From: Algoriphagus antarcticus
Lineage (GTDB): Bacteria > Bacteroidota > Bacteroidia > Cytophagales > Cyclobacteriaceae
Length of the DNA: 64,000 bases
NCBI RefSeq assembly: GCF_002150685.1
Contig: NZ_MSSW01000001.1
Span: 207,346 to 271,345 of the forward strand
Direction: 5' to 3'
Part shown: positions 51,711 to 61,834 of the stretch, one piece after another
Layout: every line of letters begins with the position of its first letter
How positions within the stretch are numbered: the first letter of the stretch is position 1
Program-made: the position numbers and the translations under genes
Notes under the pieces: model-generated
Told to the model about the DNA's origin: nothing
Database searches by the model: none
The model's input: the letters and a program-made list of their open reading frames with translations, nothing else

Positions 51711-54278
51711 ATGAGTACTCAAGTCCACACTAAAGTTCAGCCCAGAACATACACTCAAGATGAAGCATTTGAAGCTTCCCAAGCCTATTTTAAAGGAGAT
51801 GATCTAGCAGCTCGTGTGTGGATCAATAAATATGCTTTGAAGGATTCGGAAGGCAATTTGTATGAATTGACGCCAAACGACATGCATACCAGAATAGCAA
51901 AAGAGCTGGCAAGAATCGAAACCCGTTACCCAAATCCTCTTTCAGAAGCAGAGATTTTTAATCTGATTAAGGATTTCAAATACATAGTGCCTCAGGGCAG
52001 CCCGATGGCTGGAATTGGCAATCCATATCAGATTGCTTCACTTTCCAACTGCTTTGTGATAGGGAATAACGGTGAATCAGATTCCTATGGAGGTATCATG
52101 AAGATTGATCAAGAACAGGTTCAACTGATGAAGAGACGAGGTGGTGTAGGCCATGACTTATCACACATTCGCCCGAAGGGCTCTCCTGTTAAAAACTCTG
52201 CGCTTACCTCTACTGGCATTGTTCCGTTCATGGAGCGCTATTCTAACTCTACCCGTGAAGTCGCGCAGGATGGACGTCGTGGCGCGCTAATGTTGTCGGT
52301 TTCTATCAATCATCCGGATTCTGAGGATTTTATCGATGCCAAATTGGAGCAGGGGAAAGTTACTGGCGCAAATGTATCTGTAAGAATCGACGATGAATTT
52401 ATGAAGGCTGTCAAATCAAATTCTGATTACACACAGAAATACCCAATCTTCAGCGAAACTCCAAAATTCTCAAAGACCATAGAAGCTACGAAACTATGGA
52501 AGAAAATCGTCCATAACGCATGGAAGTCGGCTGAGCCGGGTATGCTCTTTTGGGACACAATTATCAATGAATCGGTGCCGGATTGCTACGCAGACTTAGG
52601 ATTCAAGACCGTATCTACGAACCCATGTGGAGAGATCCCCCTTTGTCCTTACGATTCTTGCCGTTTACTGGCGATAAATCTTTTCTCTTACGTAGAGAAT
52701 CCATTCACCCCTGAGGCAAGTTTCAATTTTGAGTTATTCAAAAAGCATGTGCATTCAGCACAACGCCTAATGGATGACATCATCGATCTGGAATTAGAGA
52801 AAATCGATGCGATCATAGAGAAAATAGACGCTGACCCAGAACAGGACGACGTAAAAGCTACTGAACGTAATTTATGGCTCAATATCCAGAAGAAAGCAAA
52901 TGAAGGGCGTAGAACAGGAATAGGCATCACTGCCGAAGGAGATATGCTCGCTGCCTTGGGAATCAGATACGGAAGCAAAGAGGGGAATGAATTCTCGGTA
53001 GAAGTGCACAAAACATTAGGTATTGAAGCATACAGAGCGTCAGTATATACCGCCAAAGACAGAGGAGCATTCGCTATATTCGATGCAGAGCGTGAAAAAA
53101 ACAATCCATTTATCCTTCGTCTCAAAGAAGCAGATGAAAAGCTTTACTACGAAATGCTGGAGTATGGAAGAAGAAATATTGCGCTTCTTACCATCGCGCC
53201 TACTGGCACGACCAGCTTGATGACACAGACCTCGTCAGGTATTGAGCCAGTATTTATGCCAGTATATAAGCGTAGAAGAAAGGTCAATCCCAATGACAAA
53301 AACGTGCGCATTGATTTCGTGGATGAGTTAGGTGATTCCTGGGAGGAATATGTGGTATTCCACCATAGATTTAAGCAATGGATGGAAGTGAACGGAATAG
53401 ATTCTTCCAAGAACTTTGTGCAAGCAGAACTGGATGAAATCGTGAAAAAATCTCCTTACTACTTAGCTACTTCCAATGATGTGGACTGGATGAGCAAGGT
53501 AAGCATGCAAGGAGCTGTGCAAAAGTGGGTAGACCACTCGATCTCCGTGACAATCAATCTTCCAAACAATGCCACCGAAGAACTGGTAGGTCAATTGTAT
53601 ATGGAAGCTTGGGAAGCCGGTTGCAAAGGAGTTACTGTATATCGAGACGGATCAAGATCAGGTGTTTTGATTTCTAATGAAGAGAAAAAAGAAGTAGAAA
53701 AAGGAATACTAGAAGATTCTATCTCTCCTTTTCCTACCAAAAGACCGCAAGTATTGGAAGCTGATGTAGTTCGCTTTCAGAACAACAAGGAAAAATGGAT
53801 TGCATTTATAGGCCTGATTGATGGAAGACCTTATGAAGTTTTTACAGGTTTGGCGGACGATGAAGATGGCATCCTAATTCCTAGGTGGGCGAATAAAGGT
53901 GTGATCATCAAAAACAGAAATGAAGATGGCACTTCGCGCTATGACTTCCAGTATAAGAATATACGAGGATACAAGACGACCATAGAAGGTCTTTCGCATA
54001 AGTTTGATCCAGAGTATTGGAACTACGCCAAGCTGATCTCCAGTACACTTCGCTATGGAATGCCGATAGAAAAGATCGTAGATCTGATCAACAGCTTACA
54101 ATTGGATAACGAATCTATCAATACTTGGAAAAACGGGGTAGTTCGTGCAGTGAAACGCTACGTAGAAGATGGAACGAAAGCTAAAGGACAAGCTTGTGAG
54201 CAATGCAAATCAGTTAATCTAATCTATCAGGAAGGCTGCCTGACCTGCAAGGACTGCGGTTCTTCCAAGTGTGGTTGA
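51711..54278 (+). CDS. nrdJ: adenosylcobalamin-dependent (class II) ribonucleotide reductase
   Basis: 855 residues. LSNCFVIGNNGESDSYGGIM contains the first active-site cysteine; NPCGEIPLCPYDSC carries the N-C-E radical triad; TIAPTGTTSLMTQTSSGIEP is the phosphate/substrate loop; the C-terminal tail has zinc-type pairs (ACEQCKSVN, CLTCKDCGSSKCG) that re-reduce the site. It reduces ribonucleotides to deoxyribonucleotides independently of oxygen and needs B12. Confidence 0.94.
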   Translation: MSTQVHTKVQPRTYTQDEAFEASQAYFKGDDLAARVWINKYALKDSEGNLYELTPNDMHTRIAKELARIETRYPNPLSEAEIFNLIKDFKYIVPQGSPMAGIGNPYQIASLSNCFVIGNNGESDSYGGIMKIDQEQVQLMKRRGGVGHDLSHIRPKGSPVKNSALTSTGIVPFMERYSNSTREVAQDGRRGALMLSVSINHPDSEDFIDAKLEQGKVTGANVSVRIDDEFMKAVKSNSDYTQKYPIFSETPKFSKTIEATKLWKKIVHNAWKSAEPGMLFWDTIINESVPDCYADLGFKTVSTNPCGEIPLCPYDSCRLLAINLFSYVENPFTPEASFNFELFKKHVHSAQRLMDDIIDLELEKIDAIIEKIDADPEQDDVKATERNLWLNIQKKANEGRRTGIGITAEGDMLAALGIRYGSKEGNEFSVEVHKTLGIEAYRASVYTAKDRGAFAIFDAEREKNNPFILRLKEADEKLYYEMLEYGRRNIALLTIAPTGTTSLMTQTSSGIEPVFMPVYKRRRKVNPNDKNVRIDFVDELGDSWEEYVVFHHRFKQWMEVNGIDSSKNFVQAELDEIVKKSPYYLATSNDVDWMSKVSMQGAVQKWVDHSISVTINLPNNATEELVGQLYMEAWEAGCKGVTVYRDGSRSGVLISNEEKKEVEKGILEDSISPFPTKRPQVLEADVVRFQNNKEKWIAFIGLIDGRPYEVFTGLADDEDGILIPRWANKGVIIKNRNEDGTSRYDFQYKNIRGYKTTIEGLSHKFDPEYWNYAKLISSTLRYGMPIEKIVDLINSLQLDNESINTWKNGVVRAVKRYVEDGTKAKGQACEQCKSVNLIYQEGCLTCKDCGSSKCG

Positions 54279-54298
54279 TCTTCAAATTCATTATAATT

Positions 54299-54330
54299 AA
54301 AAAAGGAAGCCTGAGCGCTTCCTTTTTTTT
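54299..54330 (+). terminator. nrdJ terminator
   Basis: Arms AAAAGGAAGC (54301-54310) and GCTTCCTTTT (54317-54326) and a T run to 54330. Confidence 0.9.
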
Positions 54331-54414
54331 GGTTTAGAAAAAGTTGAAGAGATAATACGTTCTGTATCTGAACAGGATTATGATCTTGATTATTTATGTA
54401 ACGATTTAGAATAA
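54331..54414 (+). pseudogene. C-terminal coding fragment of unknown protein
   Basis: Directly after the nrdJ terminator an open frame reads GLEKVEEIIRSVSEQDYDLD and YLCNDLE before TAA. The composition is clearly protein-like, but there is no start codon or room for one outside the terminator. It may be the tail of a deleted small gene, such as an antitoxin; the family is not recognised. Confidence 0.3.
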
Positions 54415-54476
54415 AGCAGGCTGACAAAACACTTCGCACCTCATTGTGTTCTTAGTGGTGATACAACCAAAAAAAA

Positions 54477-54498
54477 GTCTCCAATTCACACAGGAGAC
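54477..54498 (-). terminator. atpC terminator
   Basis: Stem GTCTCC / GGAGAC, followed on the minus strand by a long T run. Confidence 0.75.
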
Positions 54499-54524
54499 CT
54501 TTTTTATATATTCGGATGAATTGC

Positions 54525-54770
54525 TTACACGACTACTTTCTCTGCAAGCAATACAATCACATTGTCTTTTACTTCCACTACTCCACCATCCACAATCATG
54601 GATTGCTTTCCTTCCGGAGTGGTAAAGGAAACAGTTCCCTTTGCCAAAGCCGATACGATCGGAGCGTGATTATTCAGCACCTGAAATGATCCATTGGCAC
54701 CAGGAAAACTGGCCTCGGATACTTCACCCTGAAATACTTTTTTGTCCGGTGTGACGATTTCTAAATGCAT
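54525..54770 (-). CDS. atpC: ATP synthase F1 subunit epsilon
   Basis: 81 residues: only the N-terminal beta-sandwich domain of epsilon (MHLEIVTPDKKVFQGEVSEA, FPGANGSFQVLNNHAPIVSA, VDGGVVEVKDN). The C-terminal inhibitory helices are missing, as in many Bacteroidetes. It is the second gene of an atpDC pair. Confidence 0.92.
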   Translation of the reverse strand: MHLEIVTPDKKVFQGEVSEASFPGANGSFQVLNNHAPIVSALAKGTVSFTTPEGKQSMIVDGGVVEVKDNVIVLLAEKVVV

Positions 54771-54859
54771 ACGTTTAATTTCTGATTAGTTGTTAAAGGA
54801 TAAATCTTTTGACAGAATTACTTCTCTCATGGTTATTAAACACTTAACCATTAACCGAA

Positions 54860-56455
<1,596 letters not shown>

Positions 56456-56512
56456 CTACAGCTTCTCAATAAATTGTCCTTCATTGGCTTCTAAAGCCGC
56501 TCTAACAAAAAA

Positions 56513-56992
56513 CTACTCTAATATTCTTCTGGCAAATAAAAATGCATTAGACCAGTATCGATTACTAAGATAATCTTCCGAGACGCCCAAGGAAGTGGAC
56601 GAATGAATAAAGCGGACATCACCACGCGTGGTTTCAGTTACAATACCTGAATGAGTGACTTGCTTCTTTCTTCTACCAGTTGCAAAAAATAATACATCTC
56701 CTGGTTTGATGTCATTTGTTCGAATGCTTTTACCCATTTTACTTTGATCAGTTGAGATTCTCGGCATCGTAACTCCCACAGTATAAAAAGAATGATAAAC
56801 CAAAGCAGAGCAATCCATCCCTGAGCGTGTAGTTCCTCCATAACGATAAGGTGTTCCTGTATAGCTTCTAGCCGTCTGAATGACAGTGTTAAAAGGCTCA
56901 CGTCCTACCTTCTTTCTGGAGGCGCAGGATGTAGCGAGCATCAATCCCAAAACAAGAAAAAAAGCGGTAAAACGGAATTGTTTGCGCAGCAT
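56513..56992 (-). CDS. NlpC/P60 family cell-wall hydrolase (lipoprotein)
   Basis: 159 residues. The lipoprotein signal ends LMLATSC (lipidated Cys23). The NlpC/P60 domain has catalytic Cys61 (GMDCSALVYHSF), His114 (VTHSGIV) and the third residue His130 (FIHSS). It cleaves stem-peptide bonds of peptidoglycan. No extra binding domain is present. Confidence 0.93.
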   Translation of the reverse strand: MLRKQFRFTAFFLVLGLMLATSCASRKKVGREPFNTVIQTARSYTGTPYRYGGTTRSGMDCSALVYHSFYTVGVTMPRISTDQSKMGKSIRTNDIKPGDVLFFATGRRKKQVTHSGIVTETTRGDVRFIHSSTSLGVSEDYLSNRYWSNAFLFARRILE

Positions 56993-57097
56993 AGTGGTTT
57001 TTGATCTTTCAAGTATAAGTCGAAGTCAATCAGGAATCAACCTTTTTTGATCAAAAAGAAATTCATTTCCTTAACTTAACGAGCGCAATTGAAGACT

Positions 57098-57337
57098 ATG
57101 AGCAAAGAAGAATTCGCCAACCTCCCTTTCCACAAAAAAATAAATACCCTCTACACGGAAGGCACCTTCGTTGTGGGTATTCGCTATTACAAACACAAGG
57201 TGAATCTCTATCTACTCGAAAGCGAATACGTTGAAGTTTTTTACAATCACAAGCACGACAAAATCGACAAGATTGATTTTTTGCCACGTGATCACACGAG
57301 GATGAAGTTCTATTTGGATCAGATAAAGTTGGATTAA
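57098..57337 (+). CDS. small hypothetical protein
   Basis: 79 residues from the ATG at 57098 (MSKEEFANLPFHKKINTLYT); a TTG three codons earlier also fits. Beta-rich centre (VVGIRYYKHKVNLYLLE, YVEVFYNHKHDKIDKIDFL), no signal or membrane helix. I do not recognise a named family, though the composition and divergent position next to the NlpC gene support a real gene. Confidence 0.65.
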   Translation: MSKEEFANLPFHKKINTLYTEGTFVVGIRYYKHKVNLYLLESEYVEVFYNHKHDKIDKIDFLPRDHTRMKFYLDQIKLD

Positions 57338-57386
57338 GAAAGTCTATTTATTTAAGTGAAGTAATCTTATTCAGAGCACAGCTCAT

Positions 57387-57432
57387 GTCAGGCTGAGCGA
57401 AGGTTTTGTCAAGCTGAGCGAAGTCGAAGCCC
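57387..57432 (+). repeat. GAGCGAAG-type intergenic repeat, left copy (double)
   Basis: Two direct copies of GTCAxGCTGAGCGAAG (57387-57402 and 57408-57423), the second continuing TCGAAGC. This is the Bacteroidetes dispersed intergenic repeat built around GAGCGAAGTCGA. It lies 8 nt from the 3' end of the dead GIY-YIG gene and is inverted relative to the copy at 57921-57953. Confidence 0.75.
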
Positions 57433-57439
57433 TTTCAAC

Positions 57440-57790
57440 CTAGGAAGAATGGTCATCCGATTTAGAGGTCTTGGAGTTACGTTTAAAATATTTATGCGAA
57501 GTACCATTCTTGCAATCCGCTAATTCTTTCAACTTATCCCACTCATCATTAATTAGGGCAAGTTTCTTATTTCTACTCCATCCTTTGACTTGTTTTTCAA
57601 AAGCAATAGCCTGATTGACTTCTTGAAATTCCTGCACAAAGACTAACTCTGAAGGCCTTCTTTTGACCGTATAGCAAAAGAGATCCAAACCCTCATTATG
57701 TTCAGCCATTCTTCTATCCAAGTTATTTGTAACTCCTGCATAAAAGGAGTCGTCAGAACATTTCAATCTTTAGACAAAATATGTTTTTAT
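57440..57790 (-). pseudogene. GIY-YIG endonuclease-like pseudogene
   Basis: The body (KCSDDSFYAGVTNNLDRRMA, YTVKRRPSELVFVQEF, AIAFEKQVKGWSRNKK) is a normal small GIY-YIG protein with the YxG and catalytic Arg region and the FEKQVKGWSR block. Upstream in the same frame KTYFV is followed by TAA (57770-57772), where the first GIY tyrosine is expected, then R instead of I, and the expected start is ATA (57788-57790). The first core strand is thus lost. A TTG at 57764-57766 could start a shortened, probably inactive product. Flanked by inverted copies of an intergenic repeat. Confidence 0.75.
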
Positions 57791-57920
57791 AAGATTGGAA
57801 TTTAAAAATTGAAGGTCTCATAACCCTGTTCGCTTATGCCAAAGCTTCTAGCACTAATGAAGTTCCATAAAACTATACTTAATCAAATTTTTAAAAGTCA
57901 CTTGTTGATAGACTAAAGGT

Positions 57921-57953
57921 CCTCGACTTCGCTCGGACTGACAAAACGCTCCG
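57921..57953 (-). repeat. GAGCGAAG-type intergenic repeat, right copy (inverted)
   Basis: On the minus strand this reads GTCAGTCCGAGCGAAGTCGA, matching the core of the left copy at 57408-57428 but in opposite orientation. About 480 bp, including the GIY-YIG pseudogene, lies between the two. A second motif with two CTGCGA words (57990-58010) follows. Confidence 0.75.
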
Positions 57954-58054
57954 ATTTTAGAATGAACCAGAACAATTTTGGGGTGATAAATCTGCGATGA
58001 TCTGCGAGAAATAACAGAAAAATCGAGTAATTCGTACCATTAATTCCGATACCT

Positions 58055-59038
58055 ATGAAGAGAAAAATTGCCCTTGTGACCGGCGGATATACTGGAGAAT
58101 CTGTTATTTCTCTGAAAAGTGCCGCTGTGGTGGAAAAAACCATTGATCGCGATCTTTACGACGTGTACAAAATATTGATCTATCCTGGTGATTGGCATTT
58201 TTTGAGTACTTCTGGAGAAAAAACTCCTGTGGATTTGAATGACTTCAGCATCAGAATTGGCGACGAAAAAATCACTTTTGACGGAGTTTTCAATATCCTT
58301 CATGGCTCACCTGGAGAGGATGGCAAACTTGCAGGATATTTCGATATGATCGGCATTCCATACACTACATGTGATCAGCTTAGCTCCGCCATCACCATGA
58401 ATAAGGGCTACACCAAAGCCATAGTAGATGACATCGAGGAACTTCATGTCGCTAAATCTCTTCAGCTTTTTGAAAACTCATCCACAAATCTCCAACGCGT
58501 GAAAGATGAATTGACTCTACCGCTATTCATCAAACCAAACAATGGAGGAAGCTCTATCGGGATGAGCAAAGTAAAAACATGGGAAGAATTGCCTGAAGCG
58601 CTTGAAAAAGCTTTTGCTGAAGACACCCAAGTGCTTGTCGAGGAGTTTATATCAGGACGTGAGTTTTCTATTGGTTGCTATAAGGGAAAAGGAGAAATAA
58701 CCGTGCTTCCTGCTACAGAGATCGTGAGCAGCAAGGAGTTTTTTGACTATGAGGCCAAATACATCGCTGGCATAACAGAGGAAATAACACCGGGACGTCA
58801 AAGTGAGGAAGAGGTAGCACGCGTCAATCGAATTATTCCTAAAATTTACGAGAAGTTAAACTGCAAAGGAGCTATCCGAGTAGATTACTTTCTCCAACAT
58901 GAAACCGGGAAATTTTACTTTATCGAAGTGAATACTGTCCCAGGACAAACCGAAACTAGCCTGATTTCACAGCAAATTCGTGCTATTGGAATGGAAGTAA
59001 AGGATTTCTATACTGAGCTGATTGAGGAGATGTTTTGA
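58055..59038 (+). CDS. ddl: D-alanine--D-alanine ligase
   Basis: 327 residues, ATP-grasp fold. N-terminal IALVTGGYTGESVISLKSA, the HGSPGEDGKLAGYFDMIGIP substrate region, KPNNGGSSIGMSKV phosphate loop and FIEVNTVPGQTETS metal-binding end. It makes the D-Ala-D-Ala of cell-wall precursors. The initial GGYTGE replaces the more common GGxSxE, as often seen in Bacteroidetes Ddl. Confidence 0.93.
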   Translation: MKRKIALVTGGYTGESVISLKSAAVVEKTIDRDLYDVYKILIYPGDWHFLSTSGEKTPVDLNDFSIRIGDEKITFDGVFNILHGSPGEDGKLAGYFDMIGIPYTTCDQLSSAITMNKGYTKAIVDDIEELHVAKSLQLFENSSTNLQRVKDELTLPLFIKPNNGGSSIGMSKVKTWEELPEALEKAFAEDTQVLVEEFISGREFSIGCYKGKGEITVLPATEIVSSKEFFDYEAKYIAGITEEITPGRQSEEEVARVNRIIPKIYEKLNCKGAIRVDYFLQHETGKFYFIEVNTVPGQTETSLISQQIRAIGMEVKDFYTELIEEMF

Positions 59039-59076
59039 AGACCGAAGTTGTGAGACCGATGTCCGAAGCAAAAAAC

Positions 59077-59106
59077 AAAAGCTCTCGATGTAAATCGAGA
59101 GCTTTT
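59077..59106 (+). terminator. bidirectional terminator of ddl and metK
   Basis: A 13-bp perfect stem (AAAAGCTCTCGAT / ATCGAGAGCTTTT) with a 4-nt loop and T runs on both strands, 38 nt after ddl and 4 nt after metK. Confidence 0.93.
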
Positions 59107-59110
59107 GTTT

Positions 59111-60364
59111 TTATAGACCAAATACGGATTTTATTCTATCCACGTAGTCCAGTTTTTCCCAAGTGAAAAGCTCTACGTCTAAAACTATTTTATCACGGTA
59201 TGGAGAGATGAAGGTTTTTGTTACTACCTCGTTTATTCTTCCCATGTGACCATAAGCTGCAGTTTCCTCGTAGATAGGATTTCTCAACTTAAGGCGCTGC
59301 TCGATGGCATAAGGACGCATATCGAATATCTCTTCGATTTTCTTCGCAATCGCTCCATCATGCATATCCACCTTAGAAGTGCCATAGGTATTGATATAAA
59401 TACCCATTGGCTGGGCAACTCCAATCGCGTAAGAAACCTGTACCAACACCTCATCTGCAATACCTGCAGCCACCATGTTTTTCGCAATATGACGAGTGGC
59501 GTAAGCAGCAGAGCGGTCAACTTTTGAAGGATCTTTTCCAGAGAAGGCCCCTCCACCGTGAGCGCCTTTTCCTCCGTATGTGTCCACAATAATTTTTCTT
59601 CCTGTCAAACCAGTGTCACCATGTGGCCCACCGATTACAAACTTCCCTGTTGGGTTTATATGATACTTGATTTCTGAAGTGAACAGCTTTTGTAATTCCG
59701 GCTTCAGCTTCGCAATCACTCTTGGAATCAAGATAGAGATGATATCTGACTTGATTTTGGCAAGCATTGCCACTTCTTCGTCAAAATCATCGTGCTGAGT
59801 AGAAACTACAATTGCCTCAATTCGCTGTGGTACATTATCATCACTGTATTCTATAGTGACTTGAGCCTTTGAGTCAGGACGGATATAGGTGATGTCTTTA
59901 TTTTCTCTTCTCAACTCAGCCAATTCACGAAGGATCATGTGCGAAAGATCCAAAGCCAAAGGCATGTAATTTTCAGTTTCGTTAGTTGCATAACCGAACA
60001 TCATTCCCTGATCACCTGCACCCTGATCTTCTGGATTGCCGCGAACCACACCTTGATTAATCTCCGACGACTGCTCATGAATAGCAGAAATCACTCCACA
60101 TGAATTTCCCTCAAACATGTACTCACTCTTCGTATAGCCGATTCGGTTGATCACGTCACGGGCGATTTTCTGCACATCAAGGTAGATGTCAGAATTCACC
60201 TCTCCTGCCAAAAACACCTGGCCAGTCGTCACAAGCGTTTCACATGCTACTTTAGAGTTAGGGTCGAAAGCTAAAAAATTGTCAATTAACGCGTCAGAAA
60301 TTTGATCTGCGATTTTATCTGGATGCCCTTCAGATACTGATTCTGAGGTGAATAAATATGCCAT
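59111..60364 (-). CDS. metK: S-adenosylmethionine synthetase
   Basis: 417 residues. Signatures: N-terminal [35 protein letters not shown], and the phosphate loop [19 protein letters not shown]. It makes SAM from methionine and ATP. The start at 60364 is the usual one. No SAM riboswitch was seen in the leader. Confidence 0.97.
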   Translation of the reverse strand: MAYLFTSESVSEGHPDKIADQISDALIDNFLAFDPNSKVACETLVTTGQVFLAGEVNSDIYLDVQKIARDVINRIGYTKSEYMFEGNSCGVISAIHEQSSEINQGVVRGNPEDQGAGDQGMMFGYATNETENYMPLALDLSHMILRELAELRRENKDITYIRPDSKAQVTIEYSDDNVPQRIEAIVVSTQHDDFDEEVAMLAKIKSDIISILIPRVIAKLKPELQKLFTSEIKYHINPTGKFVIGGPHGDTGLTGRKIIVDTYGGKGAHGGGAFSGKDPSKVDRSAAYATRHIAKNMVAAGIADEVLVQVSYAIGVAQPMGIYINTYGTSKVDMHDGAIAKKIEEIFDMRPYAIEQRLKLRNPIYEETAAYGHMGRINEVVTKTFISPYRDKIVLDVELFTWEKLDYVDRIKSVFGL

Positions 60365-60400
60365 AAATATATGTTGGAAATGCGTTTTTTAAAGGTTGCA

Positions 60401-60408
60401 CAAAAATA
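60401..60408 (-). promoter_or_regulatory. putative metK -7 box (TATTTTTG)
   Basis: On the minus strand TATTTTTG fits TAnnTTTG and lies 36 nt before the metK start. A clear TTTG -33 element is not seen. Confidence 0.35.
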
Positions 60409-60549
60409 CGGGAACTAGGGGAAATAAAAAATTGAAAACTTAAAACTGGGGGAGTTTTAAAAGTATGGATAATTTGTAACTTAAACTGGAAAAACTGTGA
60501 CTTATCAGTACGTTTATAACGTAATGGAATCTTTAATCTACTAAGCATT

Positions 60550-61170
60550 ATGAGAAATCAACTTTATACTGCTATGATTATTCTATTGTTAGGTTGCTCG
60601 CAAGAAATTGAAAATCCTGAGCTAGTAGAACCACCTCCGCTTCTAATCGAGACAAAGTGTAACCCCAAAGACATTTGCTGCTATGACCTGAGTGACAAGG
60701 CTGGGAAATATGATCTGTATAGCAGTTGGGAATTTGCAGGATTTCAGAACAGTTCCACCGACCCCGAGCCATTTGACAACCTGACGTGTCTTGCAAGAAT
60801 AGCAGTCTTTTCCCTTGGAGGCGAAGATTACAGTAATATTTTCAAGGTAACTCTTCAGTTTTCTAAAGAAGATTCCAAATTGTCAGAATGCCACAATCTA
60901 GCCTCCTTCAATGTCAGAACATTTTCAAATGAGATCGAAGGTTGTTTTTCCAGCAGTAAGGCAGGAAATCTCACATTTTTTGCTCCTAAAGAAGGAATAG
61001 AATTTATACCATATATAAACACTTCAAACACTTTTCCCGTGTTAGAATTTGAAGCTGATTTTTTGAAAGCAATTGAGTCGGTAGAATCCTTCGAAATAAA
61101 AAGTAACAAACTCTATCTGACTTCAAAAGGCATAAGTGCAAAACTCCTTTTTATCGCCATTGAAGATTGA
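60550..61170 (+). CDS. lipoprotein with META/HslJ-like domain
   Basis: 206 residues. Lipoprotein signal MRNQLYTAMIILLLGC (Cys16), a linker with CNPKDICCYDL, then a beta-rich domain beginning YDLYSSWEFAGFQN and ending FEADFLKAIESVESFEIKSN then KLYLTSKG. The final helix-strand pattern resembles META domains (HslJ-like), where a short helix is followed by 'SYEIxGDxLTLTxxDG'. Four further cysteines may pair. Function unknown. Confidence 0.65.
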   Translation: MRNQLYTAMIILLLGCSQEIENPELVEPPPLLIETKCNPKDICCYDLSDKAGKYDLYSSWEFAGFQNSSTDPEPFDNLTCLARIAVFSLGGEDYSNIFKVTLQFSKEDSKLSECHNLASFNVRTFSNEIEGCFSSSKAGNLTFFAPKEGIEFIPYINTSNTFPVLEFEADFLKAIESVESFEIKSNKLYLTSKGISAKLLFIAIED

Positions 61171-61227
61171 CTTAATCGCGAGAAAACATTTATTGAAAAA
61201 TCTTTAGGTAGCCACCCCTCAACTATG

Positions 61228-61440
61228 TCAAACTTTGCTTTTTTGATCCTCATATTTTAGAATTATTAACCTAAAAAGAGCTAGTGCTAAGTAAGAGAAG
61301 CCTGCACCAAGTTTGCTGGATTCTAAAATGCCTAATAAGCGAAACTCCTCGTTTTCATTCGTAAGCATAAAAACATACATTGAGTTCAACGCAAACACAA
61401 CGATTAAAACTCATAAAAAACCTCTGGCAATTTTCCACAT
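61228..61440 (-). pseudogene. small two-helix membrane protein interrupted by TGA
   Basis: The frame starts MWKIARGFL at 61440, meets TGA at 61411-61413 (codon 10), and then stays open for 60 codons: VLIVVFALNSMYVFMLTNEN, a short loop, and SYLALALFRLIILKYEDQ. The two hydrophobic segments look like membrane helices. A single TGG-to-TGA change would explain the stop, or translation may restart inside. It begins 1 nt after the stop of the preceding small gene, so they formed one operon. Too short for ordinary gene calling. Confidence 0.5.
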
Positions 61441-61441
61441 C

Positions 61442-61576
61442 TTATGTATCTACAATCTCGAGAGAAGGTTGACCTCTTAATCCTCTCTTGAATTCGTCCC
61501 TGTTTGCAAAAAAGTAGGAAAAGACTAAAAGGGAAACTGTAAATGCTAAGATCTTAACAACTAGAGATCGTTTCAT
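61442..61576 (-). CDS. 44-residue single-pass membrane peptide
   Basis: ATG at 61576, stop at 61442-61444. MKRSLVVKILAFTVSLLVFS forms one membrane helix or signal anchor, and the rest is a hydrophilic, charged tail (NRDEFKRGLRGQPSLEIVDT). No family recognised. Coupled to the next frame by a 1-nt gap. Support is the codon-like composition, the ideal start and the tight arrangement. Confidence 0.5.
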   Translation of the reverse strand: MKRSLVVKILAFTVSLLVFSYFFANRDEFKRGLRGQPSLEIVDT

Positions 61577-61652
61577 AGTGCAATCTTTAAAAGAGAAAAA
61601 TCATATCAATTTAAAGAATTAGTAATTTATTCCAATAAGGTCAACTTGATTT

Positions 61653-61737
61653 TTTCATCAATCCCTCCGTGATCTCATTCATCGCCTTCACTTTGTATTC
61701 AAAGTCACCTTTTAGTGTATCGCGATAGGCATTGAGG
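61653..61737 (-). repeat. second copy of the siroheme synthase gene 3' end
   Basis: 85 bp, 95% identical (four mismatches) to 63293-63377, the 3' part of the siroheme synthase gene, in the same orientation exactly 1640 bp away. On the minus strand the copy stays in frame (LNAYRDTLKGDFEYKVKAMN, EITEGLM) and ends in its own stop after KKSS, unlike the present gene's ending. It therefore looks like the 3' end of another allele. The AAA/DUF4143 pseudogene lies between the two copies. Confidence 0.92.
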
Positions 61738-61834
61738 GCGCAAAATAATGAGCGTGTGGTCTATGTGTAAGTATAGGTTTAATCCCTGAGATTCTTTACT
61801 TTTTACTAGCTAGCAAAACTAGAATATGACATTT

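Noticed and set aside
61411..61413. TGA at codon 10 of the small membrane frame read as selenocysteine
   Set aside because: No SECIS-like hairpin is evident and the context (hydrophobic helix) does not suggest a redox site; a Trp-to-stop mutation is simpler.
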